Shown here: piece by piece, positions 61,919-64,000 of the stretch | Position numbering within the stretch: the stretch's first letter is position 1 | Layout of the letters: each line of letters opens with the position of its first letter | From: JAEUMG01 sp046349315 | GTDB taxonomy: Bacteria; Pseudomonadota; Alphaproteobacteria; Rhizobiales; Aestuariivirgaceae | Assembly: GCA_046349315.1 (NCBI GenBank) | Contig: JAXMCQ010000002.1 | Location: 310,001-374,000 of the forward strand | DNA length: 64,000 nt | Reading direction: 5' to 3' | The notes under the pieces: generated by a model | Told to the model about the DNA's origin: nothing | Seen by the model: the letters and a program-made list of their open reading frames with translations, nothing else | The model's database searches: none | Translations under genes and position numbers: made by a program

Positions 61919-62521
61919 TCACGCGAGCTGCTTGAACTTCTTGAGATATGCCGCCTCGGCATCATCCGGAGCAAGCGGTTTTAAGAGCCGTATCGGCGCC
62001 CTCTGATCCTTCGTAAATGACGGCCTGCCGAAGATGCGCGCCGCCTCATCGATGGAAAATCCCGCAAGTTCGGTGGCTTCGAGATAGGCAGCGATCCGGT
62101 CCGCCTTCTTGATCAGAATGCCGAGCTTATCCGATGTCTTCGCCGGTAATCCGAAGCGAACATGGATGGCGCCGAGCAGGCGGTTTTCGAAGGCCTTGTA
62201 GTCGAGGCCGAGCGCTGCCTTGAAGGGCGAGATCATGTCGCCGATCACATATTCCGGCGCATCATGAAGGATTGCGGCGAGCCGTGCGCCGCGCTCAAGC
62301 GTGGGCTCGAGCATGACAGTCAGGTTCTCGACCAGGAGCGAATGCTGCGCCACCGAATAGGCGTGCGACCCTTTGGTCTGGCCGTTCCAGCGCGCAACGC
62401 GTGCGAGGCCATGCGCGATGTCTTCGATTTCGATGTCGAGTGGCGAAGGATCGAGGAGGTCGAGCCGGCGTCCCGACAGCATGCGCTGCCAGGCGCGCGC
62501 CGGGGCCTTGTCGCGCGCCAT
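61919..62521 (-). CDS. HD-domain phosphohydrolase, YfbR (5'-deoxynucleotidase)-like
   Basis: 200 aa. Metal-binding histidines and aspartates of the HD fold are visible as YSVAQHSLLV and AILHDAPEYVIGDM, with the later Asp in KKADRIAA. E. coli YfbR removes phosphate from deoxynucleoside monophosphates, and the EYVIGD block resembles it. Start codon overlaps the tag stop (TGATG), so the two are coupled. Confidence 0.83.
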   Translation of the reverse strand: MARDKAPARAWQRMLSGRRLDLLDPSPLDIEIEDIAHGLARVARWNGQTKGSHAYSVAQHSLLVENLTVMLEPTLERGARLAAILHDAPEYVIGDMISPFKAALGLDYKAFENRLLGAIHVRFGLPAKTSDKLGILIKKADRIAAYLEATELAGFSIDEAARIFGRPSFTKDQRAPIRLLKPLAPDDAEAAYLKKFKQLA

Positions 62522-63123
62522 CAGCGCCGCTTGGCGAGGGCCGCCACTTGATCATGGCGATGGCAGCCGATGAGATGGTCGTTCACCAATCCGCAAGCCT
62601 GCATGAAGGCGTAGACGATGGTTGGGCCGCAGAAATTGAAGCCGCGCTTGCGCAGGTCTTTCGACATGGCCTCGGCGATAGGTGTTGCCGCCGGCACATG
62701 ACCGATGGTCTTGAACCGGGTCTGGATCGGTGCACCGTCGACGAAGTTCCACAGGTAATTGGAGAAATCCGGTATCGCCAGATAGGCCTTGGCATTGCTG
62801 ACCGAGCTTACGATCTTCGCACGGTTGCGCACGATGCCTTCATTGAGCATCAGTTTTTCGAGTTTCTTCGGCGTATAGCGCGCCATCTTCTCCGGATCGA
62901 AGCCGTCGAAGGCTTTGCGGAAGGCCTCGCGCTTGCGCAGGATAGTGATCCACGAAAGCCCGGCCTGGAAACCGTCGAGCATCAATTTCTCGAAGAGTGC
63001 GCGCGAATCCCATTCGGGCACGCCCCATTCTTCGTCGTGATAGGAGCAATAGATCGTATCCGTGCCGCACCAGCTACAGCGGCTGATACCGTCATGTTCG
63101 ATGAGGGAAGGTCTGCTCGCCAT
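62521..63123 (-). CDS. tag: DNA-3-methyladenine glycosylase I
   Basis: 200 aa from ATG 63123 (a TTG at 63129 would overlap the ygfZ stop). Tag removes 3-methyladenine from alkylated DNA. Zinc-site CSWCG and HDEEWGVP near the N-terminus, GFQAGLSWITILRKREAFRKAF, and a C-terminal GPTIVYAFMQACGLVNDH with HxxGC-like ligands mark the family. Placed between ygfZ and an HD phosphohydrolase on one transcript. Confidence 0.94.
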   Translation of the reverse strand: MASRPSLIEHDGISRCSWCGTDTIYCSYHDEEWGVPEWDSRALFEKLMLDGFQAGLSWITILRKREAFRKAFDGFDPEKMARYTPKKLEKLMLNEGIVRNRAKIVSSVSNAKAYLAIPDFSNYLWNFVDGAPIQTRFKTIGHVPAATPIAEAMSKDLRKRGFNFCGPTIVYAFMQACGLVNDHLIGCHRHDQVAALAKRR

Positions 63124-63125
63124 AC

Positions 63126-63965
63126 TCAAGCCGCTTGTGGAATAACGATATCGAAACGTGCGAAGGCGGGCTTGATAACATGAACCGGAACCGAATCTGT
63201 CAGCAGCCTGTCACCCGCCGCGGCCGCATCCGCCAAACGATCCAGCCGCAAAAGTCCAAGCGCGCGATCACCCGCCGATGACAGCAGCGTTCCGATTTGT
63301 TTTACACCGGCTAGGATCGGCGTGCCCTTGGCCGGTGCGGCGCCGTCGAGCTTCAATGGCAGGATGCGCGTGCGCGCCGTGCCGCGATGCTCCATGCGCG
63401 AGACGACTTCCTGGCCGACATAGCAGCCCTTGCTGAAGCTTAACCCGTTCAGTTGGTCGAGATTGGCCTCATGCGGAAAGAGCTCGCTTGAGCCGATATC
63501 GGCCTCGCTATCGGCAATGCCAAGCGCGATGCGCCGTGCCTCGTATGTAGCCGCCTCGGCGAAATCGCCCGTCGAGTAGCCACGATACCCAAGCGCCACC
63601 AAACGCGGATCGGCAAACAAGCCCGGTGCCGGTGCCTCCGCGACTACGACCTTCAAGTCTTCGCGCGGTGTGATCGCGACCTTGGCGCGCAATTTGTAGA
63701 AGCCGAGCCGTTTGACCAGGGCCTCGCGCTGCGATGTCGCGCAATCGATGAGGAAACCGTCGTCCTGCCGCTGCAACGGGAAATCGAACAGGATCTTGCC
63801 TTGCGGTGTGAGGAGGGCGGCATAACCCGCCATGCCGGGCGCGAGGCCTTCGACATCGCTGGTGACGAGGCCCTGCAGGAAGCCACCCGCGTCCGCCCCC
63901 GCGACCGCAAGGACGCTGCGTCCGGGCAGGATTTCGATCGCCGATTGGGGGGGATTGCTGCTCAT
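63126..63965 (-). CDS. ygfZ: Folate-binding YgfZ/GcvT-like protein (iron-sulfur cluster assembly)
   Basis: 279 aa from ATG 63965 (MSSNPPQSAIEIL); an upstream start at 63989 is possible. Related to GcvT but lacks its catalytic role; helps maturation of certain Fe-S proteins. The signature KGCYVGQEVVSRMEHRG is complete and RSVLAVAGADAGGFLQGLVTSDV is the typical start. The gene is complete in the window; its promoter probably lies beyond or close to the right edge. First gene of a four-gene minus-strand operon. Confidence 0.92.
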   Translation of the reverse strand: MSSNPPQSAIEILPGRSVLAVAGADAGGFLQGLVTSDVEGLAPGMAGYAALLTPQGKILFDFPLQRQDDGFLIDCATSQREALVKRLGFYKLRAKVAITPREDLKVVVAEAPAPGLFADPRLVALGYRGYSTGDFAEAATYEARRIALGIADSEADIGSSELFPHEANLDQLNGLSFSKGCYVGQEVVSRMEHRGTARTRILPLKLDGAAPAKGTPILAGVKQIGTLLSSAGDRALGLLRLDRLADAAAAGDRLLTDSVPVHVIKPAFARFDIVIPQAA

Positions 63966-64000
63966 TGTTGCGTGGCCGTGCCACTCCATTTACGTATGCC

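Noticed and set aside
60910..61935. A 341-codon plus-strand frame over the LysE and phosphatase genes
   Set aside because: Out of frame with LysE and antisense to the phosphatase, whose H-C-x5-R motif is clear.

Overview
The window is a GC-rich, gene-dense chromosomal segment from an alphaproteobacterium, most likely a member of the Hyphomicrobiales (Rhizobiales). The evidence is a CcrM-type GANTC methylase beside rnhB with a CtrA-type box, GTTC-N7-GTTC LexA boxes of the alphaproteobacterial type, an F0-only ATP synthase operon with separate b and b' subunits, the dciA-dsbA-smc / mutY arrangement, and the argD-argF-hslO order. I cannot name the genus. There is no rRNA, tRNA, CRISPR array, insertion sequence or prophage that I can support.

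Layout. 1-5.8 kb: a dcd fragment, apaG, argE-yccF, then the argD-argF-hslO operon on the minus strand behind a good sigma-70 promoter. 5.9-9.9 kb: two MFS transporters and a protein with three tandem RidA domains. 10.0-14.8 kb: the glycine cleavage operon gcvT-gcvH-gcvP under a tandem glycine riboswitch, with a palindromic three-hairpin element between gcvH and gcvP. 14.9-20.8 kb: a more accessory stretch with an M50 protease, a DUF2167 protein, a probable SOS gene of unknown function, and two divergent sulfatases. 20.8-23.3 kb: atpI-B-E-F'-F. 23.4-30.2 kb: a HAD phosphatase, a decayed toxin-antitoxin pair, smc, dsbA, a DciA-like gene and divergent mutY. 30.2-33.0 kb: an HxlR/SCP2-like regulator divergent from an acyl-CoA dehydrogenase, then a HAD gene. 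33.0-37.4 kb: GNAT, ccrM, rnhB, an isocitrate-lyase-family enzyme, and a radical SAM gene with a LexA box. 37.4-42.4 kb: a DMT transporter, a membrane class III adenylate cyclase, moaB, a LysE exporter and uracil-DNA glycosylase. 42.4-49.1 kb: ETF-QO, a TPR protein, ispE, polyprenyl synthase, a DUF2007 protein and a TrmN6-like methylase. 49.1-51.5 kb: an S49 peptidase, a small membrane protein and a secreted trypsin-fold protein that has lost its catalytic triad. 51.5-58.6 kb: glyQ-glyS-sulfotransferase and ppdK. 58.7-64 kb: a SleB-type cell-wall hydrolase, an aminotransferase, a LysE exporter, and a minus-strand operon ygfZ-tag-HD phosphohydrolase-tyrosine phosphatase.

Most of the window is housekeeping. 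The points that go beyond routine annotation are these. (1) Two genes have exact GTTC-N7-GTTC SOS boxes, each sitting in or over a promoter whose predicted start point falls at the ATG, implying leaderless SOS transcripts: an unknown 249-aa protein at 16584-17333 and a COG1533-type radical SAM protein at 36210-37346. (2) A secreted S1/V8-fold pseudoprotease has all three triad positions replaced (His to Tyr, Asp to Asn, Ser to Gly). (3) A RelE/ParE-like toxin gene is interrupted by one nonsense codon beside an intact antitoxin. (4) A triple RidA fusion lacks the catalytic arginine in every domain. (5) The glycine riboswitch is followed by mutually exclusive stems that could expose or hide the gcvT ribosome-binding site. 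(6) A CtrA box and four GANTC sites are packed upstream of ccrM.
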